NCBI RefSeq assembly: GCF_013408685.1
Contig: NZ_JACBZY010000001.1
Span: forward strand, 3,690,751-3,754,750
Direction: 5' to 3'
Origin: Schumannella luteola
Lineage (GTDB): Bacteria; Actinomycetota; Actinomycetes; Actinomycetales; Microbacteriaceae
Length of the DNA stretch: 64,000 bases
Under the pieces are notes generated by a model that saw only the letters and a program-made list of their open reading frames with translations, ran no database searches and was not told where the DNA came from. Positions 1-7,982 of this stretch are shown here, piece by piece. Every line of letters starts with the position of its first letter. Position 1 is the stretch's first letter. Made by a program: the position numbers and the translations under genes.

Positions 1-9
1 GCGTTCGGG

Positions 10-588
10 CTACGCCTCGCCGATGTCGCGCAGGATGCGGGCCGCGCGGTCGAGCACGGCCCGGTCCTCGGCGGGGAGATCAGCGAGGATGCGGTCGAAC
101 CAGGCGTGCCGGCGCACGCGGTCGACGGCGGCGATCTCGGCGCCGGCCTCCGTCGGCACGATGCTGACGCGGCGTCCGTCGCGCGGATCGGGCTCGCGCC
201 GCACGAGCCCGAGCTGCTCGAGGCGGTTGACGGTCTGGCTGATCGTCGAGAGGGCGACACGGTCGCGGTCGGCGAGCTCGCTGAGCGACTGAGGCCCGGT
301 CGCGGTGAGCGCCGCGAGCACCTCGGTCGCGCTCTCGCCGAGGTCGCCCTGGGCGCGCAGACTGCGGAAGCGGCGGTAGATCACGGCGACGCTACGGCGC
401 AGCTCGTGGCCGAGCTCGCGCACCTCCGGGTCGATCGGCGGAGCACCGCCGCCGGCCTCGGCGTCGCGCGCGGCGGCCGCGTGCTCCCGCTCGAGCGCAG
501 CACGTTCGGCGTCGCTGCGCTGCGCGGGGGCGCCGCGATCGGCGGGCGTCCGGCGCCCGGCATCGCCCGGACTTGATTCCCTGCTCAC
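10..588 (-). CDS. MarR family transcriptional regulator
   Basis: 192-residue protein. Residues 1-52 are a charged, Ala/Gly-rich tail that looks disordered. A winged helix follows, with the recognition region around 98-125 (RDRVALSTISQTVNRLE) and a wing motif DPRDGRR at 134-140, which is the MarR hallmark. MarR proteins are dimeric repressors that usually respond to small aromatic ligands. The gene diverges from an isochorismatase-like hydrolase and an MFS exporter, and an inverted repeat lies between them, so it probably represses both itself and that pair. The ligand cannot be inferred. The start was taken at the upstream ATG; the disordered tail makes a later start possible. Confidence 0.88.
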   Translation of the reverse strand: MSRESSPGDAGRRTPADRGAPAQRSDAERAALEREHAAAARDAEAGGGAPPIDPEVRELGHELRRSVAVIYRRFRSLRAQGDLGESATEVLAALTATGPQSLSELADRDRVALSTISQTVNRLEQLGLVRREPDPRDGRRVSIVPTEAGAEIAAVDRVRRHAWFDRILADLPAEDRAVLDRAARILRDIGEA

Positions 589-602
589 GATTGCTTAGCA
601 TA

Positions 603-622
603 ACGAAGCAGTTTTACTTCGT
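603..622. promoter_or_regulatory. Probable MarR operator
   Basis: Inverted repeat ACGAAG (603-608) and CTTCGT (617-622) separated by 8 bases, in the 52-base gap between the divergent MarR and hydrolase genes. A possible -10 (TATACC, 622-627) for the rightward genes overlaps its right edge. Position and symmetry fit a MarR-type site; binding is inferred. Confidence 0.55.
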
Positions 623-640
623 ATACCTAAGGAATGCCGG

Positions 641-1237
641 ATGCCCGTCACCACCCTCGATCCGTCCGTCGCCCTCGTCGTCATCGACCTGCAGAAGGGC
701 ATCGCCGTCGACCCGCGCGCGCATCCGGTCGCCCCGGTCGTCGCGAACGCGGTGGCCCTGCTCGACGCCTTCCGCGCTCGCGAGCTTCCCGTCGTGCTCG
801 TCAACGTCACCGGCGGAACCGGCGTGCGCACCGATCAGAGCGCCGCGCGCGCCGCCGCCGGAGCCGGCGTGGGCGCCGGCGGCCGCACCTTCCCGGACGA
901 CTTCGCCGAGCTGATCCCCGAGCTGGATGCGCGCACGAGCGACATCCTCGTGACCAAGCGAACGGTCGGCGCCTTCACCGGCACCGATCTCGAGGAGCGT
1001 CTGCGCGAGCGCGGCGTGACCCAGCTCGTCGTCGTCGGCATCGCGACGAGCGCCGGCGTCGAGTCGACCGTGCGCGCCGCCGCCGACCTCGGCTTCCACG
1101 TGAGCGTCGCGACCGATGCCTGCACCGACACCTCGATCGCCGGACACGAGGCCAGCGTCAGCGCCGGGCTCCCCCGCTTCGCCGAGACCGGCACCACCGC
1201 GGAGGTGCTCGCGCTGCTGCCGGCGCTCGCCCGATGA
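641..1237 (+). CDS. Isochorismatase-like (cysteine hydrolase superfamily) protein
   Basis: 198 residues with the isochorismatase fold. Asp16 (VVIDLQKG) and Lys106 (VTKRTVGAF) match the catalytic Asp and Lys of the family. The position that holds the nucleophilic Cys in amidohydrolase members is Gly139 here (TSAGVEST), as in isochorismatases such as EntB and PhzD, which have no Cys nucleophile. The substrate is unknown. The ATG is preceded by AAGGAA at a suitable distance. Its stop codon overlaps the start of the MFS gene (ATGA), so the two are translationally coupled; a detoxification or export pair under MarR control is an inference. Confidence 0.85.
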   Translation: MPVTTLDPSVALVVIDLQKGIAVDPRAHPVAPVVANAVALLDAFRARELPVVLVNVTGGTGVRTDQSAARAAAGAGVGAGGRTFPDDFAELIPELDARTSDILVTKRTVGAFTGTDLEERLRERGVTQLVVVGIATSAGVESTVRAAADLGFHVSVATDACTDTSIAGHEASVSAGLPRFAETGTTAEVLALLPALAR

Positions 1238-2754
1238 GCGCCCGCGACACGGCCGCCCACGACACCGCCGCCCACGATCTCGCCGGACCCGCCGCCGGGG
1301 CCACCCCGACCAGCGCCACCGCCGACACCCGCATCCCGCGCCGCCTCTACGCGCCGCTCATCATCGGCACGATCCTCAATCCGATCAATTCCTCGATCGT
1401 CGCCGTCGCGCTCGTGCCGATCGCGGCCGCGTTCGGCGTGCCGGCATCCCAGTCGGCGTGGCTCGTGACCGGGCTCTACCTGGCGACCTCGGTCGGCCAG
1501 CCCCTGGCCGGACGCCTCGTGGATGCGGTCGGCGCGAAGCCCGTCTTCCTGGTCGGCGCGGCGCTCACGATGCTCGCGGGCCTGATCGGAGCCTTCGCTC
1601 CCGCCTTCGGCTGGCTCATCGCCGCCCGCGTCGTGCTCGGGCTCGGCACCTGCGCCGGCTACCCCTCGTCGATGTCGGTCGCCCGCTCGCGCACGACCGA
1701 CCCGACCGCGAAGGGCGCACGCACCCTGCTGACGGTGCTCGCCGTCGCGACGCAGACGGTCGCGGTGATCGGCCCGACTCTCGGCGGCGCGCTCATCGGC
1801 GTCGGCGGATGGCCGGCCGTCTTCGCGATCAACGTGCCGCTCGGGCTCCTCAGCCTCGTGCTCGGCGCGCTGTTCCTGCCGTCGGCGAGGCGCGACGCGC
1901 CCGCGGACGCCGTCGTCGGCGCGACGGACGCCGCCGCCGCGGACGCGACAGGCGGCGCCGCGCCCCGCCGTCGCATCCGCCTCGACCTGCCGGGCCTGGC
2001 GCTGTTCATCCTCGCGCTGCTGCCCCTGCTCGTCGTCATCATGGAGCCCACGGCGGGCCTGACCTGGATGCTGATCATCGCCGTGCTCGCGGGCGTCGGC
2101 TTCGTGCTGCGCGAACTGCGCACGACCGAGCCGTTCATCGACCTGCGCATGATCGGCGGCAACCGGGCGCTGCTGTCGACGTACATCCGCGCGACGCTGA
2201 CGGCGCTGGTCAGCTACACGTTCCTCTACGGCTTCACGCAGTGGCTCGAGCACGCGCGCGGCCTGTCGCCTGCGACGGCGGGGCTCATCCTGCTGCCGAC
2301 CTTCGCGGTCGCGATCGTCGTCTCGGCGCTGACCGGACGGGTCGCCCGCCTGCGCCCGAAGCTCTCGGTCGCGGCGGCGGCGCAGCTGATCAGCTGCGTG
2401 ATCATGCTGTTCGCCAGCGCGCAGAGTCCGCTCTGGATGCTCGTCGCGGCCGCCGTCGTCATGGGCGTCTCGCAGGGCCTCGCCAACGTGACGAACCAGC
2501 AGGCGCTCATCGCGGTCGCGCCGGCCGCCCAGATGGGATCAGCCGCCGGCATCATGCGCACCTTCTTCTACTTCGGCGCGATCCTCTCGGGCGCGGCGAC
2601 GGCGCTGTTCTTCGGCGCGGCCGCCGACACCGACGGCCTGCACCGGGTCGCGATCGTGTCGATCGTGGCGAGCTCGCTGCTGCTCGCGCTCACGCTCGTC
2701 GATCGCTCGCTGCGCCCCCGTTCGGCCGCACCCATCGCATCCAGCGCCACCTGA
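1234..2754 (+). CDS. MFS transporter, DHA2-type drug efflux
   Basis: 506-residue inner-membrane protein. After a hydrophilic N-terminus with a duplicated DTAAHD segment it has an MFS core starting near IIGTILNPINSSIVAVAL, a motif-A-like loop (GRLVDAVGAKPVF) and many hydrophobic segments, consistent with a 14-TM DHA2 drug:proton antiporter. The start ATG overlaps the upstream stop by 4 bases, and the reading frame is also open further upstream, but a start inside the hydrolase gene is unlikely. Neighbouring MarR control suggests inducible export of a toxic or aromatic compound. Confidence 0.88.
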   Translation: MSARDTAAHDTAAHDLAGPAAGATPTSATADTRIPRRLYAPLIIGTILNPINSSIVAVALVPIAAAFGVPASQSAWLVTGLYLATSVGQPLAGRLVDAVGAKPVFLVGAALTMLAGLIGAFAPAFGWLIAARVVLGLGTCAGYPSSMSVARSRTTDPTAKGARTLLTVLAVATQTVAVIGPTLGGALIGVGGWPAVFAINVPLGLLSLVLGALFLPSARRDAPADAVVGATDAAAADATGGAAPRRRIRLDLPGLALFILALLPLLVVIMEPTAGLTWMLIIAVLAGVGFVLRELRTTEPFIDLRMIGGNRALLSTYIRATLTALVSYTFLYGFTQWLEHARGLSPATAGLILLPTFAVAIVVSALTGRVARLRPKLSVAAAAQLISCVIMLFASAQSPLWMLVAAAVVMGVSQGLANVTNQQALIAVAPAAQMGSAAGIMRTFFYFGAILSGAATALFFGAAADTDGLHRVAIVSIVASSLLLALTLVDRSLRPRSAAPIASSAT

Positions 2755-2778
2755 CCAGGGCGAGCCAGGCCGCCATCC

Positions 2779-4182
2779 TCACTCCATCGTGTCGAGGATC
2801 TTCACCAGCAGCTCGAAGGTCGTGAGCGGGTTGATGATCGCGAAGCGCACGACCGGCTCGCCGTTATGCGAGCTCGGCACGACGAAGCCGATCTGGTCGT
2901 CGAGCAGCTTCTGCGACCAGCGGTCGTAGTCGGCGAGGGTCCAGCCCTCGCGGCGGAAGACGACGATCGACAGCTGCGGGTCGCGCACGAGCGACAGCGA
3001 GGGCCGGGCCGCGATCTCGTCGGCGATCTGCCGGGCGAGGCGGATGCCGTGGTCGATCGCCGCGCGGTAGCGCTCGGTGCCGTGGGTGGCGAGCGAGAAC
3101 CACATCGGCAGGCCGCGGGCGCGGCGGGTGAGCTGGATGCCGAGGTCCGACGGGTTCCAGTCGGCGGCGTCGGTGAGGGTGTCGAGGTACTCGGCGCGTT
3201 GGGTGTGCGCGCGCAGCGCCTGCGCCGGGTCGCGGTAGATCAGCGCGCAGGCGTCGAAGGGCGCGAACAGCCACTTGTGCGGGTCGACGATGAGCGAGTC
3301 GGCGTGCTCGACGCCGGCGAAGAGCGGACGCATCCCCTCGACCAGCATCGCGGCCAGGCCGTAGGCGCCGTCGATGTGCAGCCAGACGCCGCGCGGCTTC
3401 GTCACCGCGGCGACCGAGGCGATGTCGTCGACGATGCCGAAGTTGGTGGTGCCGCCGGTCGCGACCACCGCGAAGACGGCGTCGCCGAACTCGTCGAGCG
3501 CGGCCTCGACCGCATCGCCGTGCAGACGTCCGTCGTCGCCGGTGGGCACGCCGACGACATCCACGTCCATGACTTCGGCGGCCGACGTGATCGACGAGTG
3601 CGCCTCGCTGCTGCAGACGACGACCCAGCGGTCGGGGCGGGCGCGGCCCTCGTCGGCGAAACGGCGGCGGGCGACGTCGCGCGCGGCGACGAGGGCCGAG
3701 AGGTTGCCGATCGTGCCGCCCTGCATGAAGACGCCGCCGGCGCCCTCGGGCAGGCCGAACTCGGCGGCGAGCCAGTGCAGCACCTCGTTCTCGGCGTAGA
3801 CCGCGCCGGATCCCTCGATCCACGAGCCGCCGTAGACGGCCGATGCCGAGACGATCACGTCGAAGGCGCTGGCGGCCTTGCTCGGCGCCGAGGGGATGAA
3901 GGCGAGGTACCCGGGGTGGTCGGTCGTGAGGCAGGCGGGCGCGAGCACGTTCTCGAACACGGCCGTGGCCCGACGGGCGCCGATGCCGCCGCTCGTGATC
4001 GTGCGGCCGGCGAGGCGGAAGAGGTCGCGCTCGGTCATGGCCTTGTCGAGCGGGATGTCGGTGCCGAGCGCGCGGCGACGGGCGTAGTCGAGCACCTCGT
4101 CGACGGTGTCGACGGTCTCGGGCAGGATCGCGTGCATCCGCGCGGCGGGGTCGGTGCTCGTGAGGTCGGCCGGATCGGTCAT
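2779..4182 (-). CDS. Group II PLP-dependent decarboxylase
   Basis: 467 residues, the usual length for aromatic-amino-acid/glutamate-type decarboxylases. The PLP lysine is Lys303 in VDPHKWLFAPFD. His195 (SSEAHSS) would stack on PLP, and Asp271 (HIDGAYG) would contact the pyridine nitrogen. The family converts amino acids to amines in the cytoplasm; the exact substrate is not readable from motifs. Its start overlaps the end of the TetR gene by 4 bases, so regulator and enzyme form one transcript, divergent from agmatine deiminase. That context hints at amine metabolism. Confidence 0.88.
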   Translation of the reverse strand: MTDPADLTSTDPAARMHAILPETVDTVDEVLDYARRRALGTDIPLDKAMTERDLFRLAGRTITSGGIGARRATAVFENVLAPACLTTDHPGYLAFIPSAPSKAASAFDVIVSASAVYGGSWIEGSGAVYAENEVLHWLAAEFGLPEGAGGVFMQGGTIGNLSALVAARDVARRRFADEGRARPDRWVVVCSSEAHSSITSAAEVMDVDVVGVPTGDDGRLHGDAVEAALDEFGDAVFAVVATGGTTNFGIVDDIASVAAVTKPRGVWLHIDGAYGLAAMLVEGMRPLFAGVEHADSLIVDPHKWLFAPFDACALIYRDPAQALRAHTQRAEYLDTLTDAADWNPSDLGIQLTRRARGLPMWFSLATHGTERYRAAIDHGIRLARQIADEIAARPSLSLVRDPQLSIVVFRREGWTLADYDRWSQKLLDDQIGFVVPSSHNGEPVVRFAIINPLTTFELLVKILDTME

Positions 4183-4886
4183 GGGTTCTCTCCCGGGTGG
4201 TGGTCGGAGCGAGGATGCGCGGGGGGCGATGCCGGGTGGGCGTCGCTGCCCGCGCTCAGGGCTGCGGGGTCGGCGCCGAGCAGCGCCGCGGCGACGCGCA
4301 GGGTGAGTGCGCGGCGGTCGGGCGCCGCCTGCCAGCGTACGAGCGAGTGGGCGTTGAGTCCGTCGATGAGGGCGAGCAGCTGCCAGGCGACCGCGTCGGC
4401 GTCACCGGACGCACTCGCGGCGAGGCCGAAGGAGCCCTGCGCGATTCCGTCGGAGATGACGCCCGCGATCATGGCCTGCCAGGCATCCATCTGCTCGCGC
4501 ACGGCCGCGGCGAGCGCCGCGTTGCCGGTGCCGAGCGCCCAGCCCTGCACCCAGACGAGCGTGACGTCGTCGCGGCCGCCGTCGAGCACGGTGTCGATGA
4601 GCGCTCCGATGCGCCACGACGGCGCCGGCTCGGCGCCGAGCAGCGCGGTGACGTCGTCGAGCTCGTCGGCGACGATCGCGGCGAAGGTGGCGGCGACGAG
4701 CTCGTCCATGCCGTCGATGTAGTGGGAGACGAGACCGGAGGCGACGCCCACGCGGGCGGCGACCGCGCGCAGCGTGAGCGCGGCGAGTCCCTGCTCGAGT
4801 GCGAGCTCGCGGGCGGCGCGCTCGATCTCAGCTCGACGCTCGGCGGGCGACTTGCGGGTGCGGGGTGCGGTGGATGTTGACGTCAT
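4179..4886 (-). CDS. TetR family transcriptional regulator (BetI-like)
   Basis: 235 residues. The N-terminal helix-turn-helix (ALTLRAVAARVGVASGLVSHY region, near residues 38-60) is typical TetR. The all-alpha C-terminal domain with the phrase GNAALAAAVREQMDAW resembles BetI-like regulators. The gene is co-transcribed with the downstream PLP decarboxylase through an ATGA overlap and diverges from agmatine deiminase. A perfect palindrome in the shared promoter region is the likely operator, so the regulator probably controls both arms. Confidence 0.9.
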   Translation of the reverse strand: MTSTSTAPRTRKSPAERRAEIERAARELALEQGLAALTLRAVAARVGVASGLVSHYIDGMDELVAATFAAIVADELDDVTALLGAEPAPSWRIGALIDTVLDGGRDDVTLVWVQGWALGTGNAALAAAVREQMDAWQAMIAGVISDGIAQGSFGLAASASGDADAVAWQLLALIDGLNAHSLVRWQAAPDRRALTLRVAAALLGADPAALSAGSDAHPASPPAHPRSDHHPGENP

Positions 4887-4912
4887 CGGATCTCGTCCGT
4901 ACTCTGCCCCAT

Positions 4913-4930
4913 ATTGATCGCTTGATCAAT
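4913..4930. promoter_or_regulatory. Palindromic operator between TetR and agmatine deiminase genes
   Basis: ATTGATC (4913-4919), spacer GCTT, GATCAAT (4924-4930): a perfect 7-base inverted repeat in an AT-richer patch of the 122-base divergent intergenic region. This is the expected place for the TetR-family operator. Regulator assignment is inferred from position. Confidence 0.7.
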
Positions 4931-5008
4931 ACCCGGTTCGAGACCCACGATCGACAGACCGGCGTCCCGCGACGACGCGGCCGCCGCCCGCAAGCCGAGG
5001 AGACCCCC

Positions 5009-6064
5009 ATGACCTGGCGCATGCCGGCCGAGACCCACCCCCACGAGCGCAGCTGGATGGCCTTCCCCGTCGCCGGCCAGACTCTCGGCGACACCGGCGC
5101 CGAGCGCGAGGAGTGCTACGCCGCCTGGACGGCCGTGGGCCGCGCGATCGCCGAGTTCGAGCCGCTCACGATGGTCGTCGACCCGAGCGAGGCCGCCCGC
5201 GCCCGCGACCTGCTCGGCTCGGGCGTCGAGCTGCTCGAGGCCCCGCTCGACGAGTTCTGGATGCGCGACTTCGGCCCCAGCTTCGTGCTCGACCCCGAGC
5301 GCCCCGGCGTGCTCGGCGCGGTCGACTGGATCTTCAACGGCTGGGGCGACCACGAATGGTCGGACTGGGCGAAGGCGGCCGAGATCGCCCGCGTGATCGC
5401 CGGACGCACCGGCGCCGAGCTCGTCAGCTCGACGCTCGTGAACGAGGGCGGCGGCATCCACGTCGACGGCGAGGGCACCGTGCTGCTCACCGAGACGGTG
5501 CAGCTCGACCCGCGCCGCAACCGCTACGCCGACAAGGCCCGTGTCGAGGCCGAGATGCTGCGCACGATCGGCGCGACCACCCCGATCTGGCTGCCGCGCG
5601 GGCTCACCCGCGACTACGACGAGTTCGGCACCAACGGCCACGTCGACATCGTCGCGACCTTCCCCTCCCCCGGCCACGTGCTGCTGCACGAGCAGCGCGA
5701 CCCCGCGCACCCCGACCACGAGGTCTCGCGCGAGATCCGCGCGGTGCTGGCCGGCGCTCGCGACGCCGCCGGGCGCGCGCTCGAGATCGTCGAGCTGCCG
5801 GCTCCGACGCAGATCCGCGACGAGGAGGGCCTGGTCGACTGGAGCTACGTCAACCACTACGTGCTCAACGGCGGCGTGATCGCCTGCGGTTTCGGCGACG
5901 AGAAGTCGGATGCCGAGGCGCGCGCGATCCTCGCCGACGCCTACCCGGGCCGCGAGGTCGTGACGGTGGATGCGCGGGCGATCTTCGCGCGCGGCGGCGG
6001 CATCCACTGCATCACCCAGCAGCAGCCGGCGCTCGTGCCGGTCGGCGCGCACGCGGGCGCCTGA
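5009..6064 (+). CDS. Agmatine deiminase family protein (PAD-like)
   Basis: 351 residues of the guanidino-group-modifying superfamily. Motifs include DEFWMRDFGPSF, NEGGGIHVDGEG, TNGHVDIVATF and the C-terminal nucleophile Cys in ARGGGIHCITQQ. The family hydrolyses agmatine to N-carbamoylputrescine and ammonia. The frame is open for 210 bases upstream, but the ATG at 5009 is chosen because GAGGAGA sits 5 bases before it and the conserved sequence begins there (TWRMPAE). An amidase follows 4 bases later. A peptidyl-arginine deiminase role is less likely, since no secretion signal is present. Confidence 0.9.
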   Translation: MTWRMPAETHPHERSWMAFPVAGQTLGDTGAEREECYAAWTAVGRAIAEFEPLTMVVDPSEAARARDLLGSGVELLEAPLDEFWMRDFGPSFVLDPERPGVLGAVDWIFNGWGDHEWSDWAKAAEIARVIAGRTGAELVSSTLVNEGGGIHVDGEGTVLLTETVQLDPRRNRYADKARVEAEMLRTIGATTPIWLPRGLTRDYDEFGTNGHVDIVATFPSPGHVLLHEQRDPAHPDHEVSREIRAVLAGARDAAGRALEIVELPAPTQIRDEEGLVDWSYVNHYVLNGGVIACGFGDEKSDAEARAILADAYPGREVVTVDARAIFARGGGIHCITQQQPALVPVGAHAGA

Positions 6065-6068
6065 GCCG

Positions 6069-7982
6069 ATGAGCGAGTCGAGCATCGACCGCGGCTCCGA
6101 GCGATCCGTCGTCGCGCCCTTCGACGTCGTCGAGACGGGCATCGCCGAGCTGCGCGCCGCGCTCGAGAGCGGTGCGGTCACGAGCGTCGACCTCGTGCGC
6201 GCCTACCTCGCGCGCATCGACGCCTACGACCTCCCCGGCACCGCGACGGCACTCAACGCCGTCGTCGTGCGCAACCCCGAGGCGCTCGCCGAGGCCGCCG
6301 CGTCGGATGCCCGCCGCACCGCGGGCGCCCTGCTCGGCCCGCTCGACGGCATCCCGTACACCGCCAAGGACAGCTACCTCGTGCGCGGACTCACCGCCGC
6401 CGCCGGCAGTCCCGCGTTCGAGCACCTCGTCGCCCAGCGCGACGCCTTCACGATCGAGCGTCTGCGCGGCGCCGGCGCGATCTGCTTGGGGCTCACGAAC
6501 ATGCCCCCGATGGCGAACGGCGGCATGCAGCGCGGCGTCTACGGCCGCGCCGAGAGCCCGTACAACGCCGACTTCCTCGCCGCACCCTTCGCCTCCGGGT
6601 CCTCTAACGGATCCGGCACCGCGACGGCCGCGAGCTTCGCCGCCTTCGGACTCGGCGAGGAGACCTGGTCGAGCGGCCGCGGCCCTGCATCCAACAACGC
6701 CCTCTGCGCCTACACGCCCTCGCGCGGAGTCATCTCGACGCGCGGCAACTGGCCGCTCGTACCCACCATGGACGTCGTCGTGCCGCACACCCGCACGATG
6801 GCCGACCTGCTCGAGGTGCTCGACGTGATCGTCGCCGACGACCCCGAGAAGCGCGGCGACCTGTGGCGGGCGCAGCCGTGGATCGCGATCCCGGCCGCCA
6901 GCAGCGTGAGGCCGGCGTCGTACGTCGCGCTCGGCTCGGTCGCGCGCGCGACGACGCTCGCGGGGTCGCCCGCTGAGTCGCCCGCGACGACGGAGCCGAC
7001 CGCGACGACGGAGCCGAGCGCGTCGACCAGCCCGGACACGGTCGGCAGCGCCGGAGCGGGCCCGCTCGCCGGGGCCCGCATCGGCATCCCGACCATGTTC
7101 CTCGGCACGGATCCGCTCGCCGGTACCGCCGAGAACCCGGGCATCGGCGGCCCGACCGGGCAGCGCATCCAGGCCCGACCGAGCATCGTGGCGCTCTGGG
7201 AGGCCGCCCGCCGCGACCTCGAGGCCGCCGGGGCGACGGTCGTCGAGACCGACTTCCCGGTGCTGTCGAACTACGAGGGCGACCGCCCGGGCGCGACGAC
7301 GATCGCGACCGCCGGCCGCGTGAGCCCGACCTATCTGAAGCGCGAGATCGTCGACCTCTCGGCCTGGGGCTGGCAGGACTTCCTGCAGGCCAACGGCGAC
7401 CCCGCTCTCGACACGCTCGTCGGCGTCGAGGGCGCCCGGATCTTCCCGCAGCCCGCGGGCGCGCTGCCCGACCGCTACACGGGCTTCGACGACGACATCG
7501 CCGATTACCCGGAGTGGGTCGCGAGCCACCCCGAGGTGCGGACCTTCCTCGACATCCCCGAACTCGAGGCGGGGATGCGCGGACTCGAGCGGACCCGCCG
7601 CGACGACCTCGAGGCCTGGCTCGACGAGCAGGGTCTCGACGCGGTCGTGTTCCCCGCGGTCAGCGACGTCGGCCCGGCCGACATGGACGTGGAGCCGGGC
7701 TCCGCCGACCTCGGCTGGCGCAACGGCGTGTGGGTCGCGAACGGCAACCTCGTCATCCGGCACCTCGGCGTCCCGACCGTCACGGTGCCGATGGGCACGA
7801 TGGCCGACATCGGCATGCCGGTCGGTCTCACCTTCGCCGGCCGCGCCTACGACGACAGCCGGCTGCTGCAGCTCGCCGTCGCCTTCGAGGCGACGGGCGA
7901 CCTGGCGACCGGCGACACGACGACGGGGCCCCGCCGGACCGAACCCGGCAGGACCCCGCGCCTTCTCCCCGACGAGGACTAG
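6069..7982 (+). CDS. Amidase signature family enzyme
   Basis: 637 residues, longer than the usual 450-520. The Ser-cisSer-Lys catalytic set is visible: Lys100 (PYTAKDS), Ser178/179 (ASGSSNGSG) and Ser202 (TWSSGRGPAS), although the usual GGSSGGS and GGSIR motifs are diverged. An Ala/Thr/Pro/Ser-rich insert occupies about residues 295-325. The gene starts just after agmatine deiminase and is surely in its operon. Amide hydrolysis of a carbamoylated or acylated amine product is an inference. Its stop codon shares the bases CTAG with the stop of the convergent glucanase gene. Confidence 0.87.
   Translation: MSESSIDRGSERSVVAPFDVVETGIAELRAALESGAVTSVDLVRAYLARIDAYDLPGTATALNAVVVRNPEALAEAAASDARRTAGALLGPLDGIPYTAKDSYLVRGLTAAAGSPAFEHLVAQRDAFTIERLRGAGAICLGLTNMPPMANGGMQRGVYGRAESPYNADFLAAPFASGSSNGSGTATAASFAAFGLGEETWSSGRGPASNNALCAYTPSRGVISTRGNWPLVPTMDVVVPHTRTMADLLEVLDVIVADDPEKRGDLWRAQPWIAIPAASSVRPASYVALGSVARATTLAGSPAESPATTEPTATTEPSASTSPDTVGSAGAGPLAGARIGIPTMFLGTDPLAGTAENPGIGGPTGQRIQARPSIVALWEAARRDLEAAGATVVETDFPVLSNYEGDRPGATTIATAGRVSPTYLKREIVDLSAWGWQDFLQANGDPALDTLVGVEGARIFPQPAGALPDRYTGFDDDIADYPEWVASHPEVRTFLDIPELEAGMRGLERTRRDDLEAWLDEQGLDAVVFPAVSDVGPADMDVEPGSADLGWRNGVWVANGNLVIRHLGVPTVTVPMGTMADIGMPVGLTFAGRAYDDSRLLQLAVAFEATGDLATGDTTTGPRRTEPGRTPRLLPDED

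Noticed and set aside
4883..6181. Long open frame opposite agmatine deiminase
   Set aside because: A shadow of the GC-rich codon structure; the product is Arg/Ala/Val/Gly-rich with no domain, whereas the plus-strand product has a full catalytic motif set.
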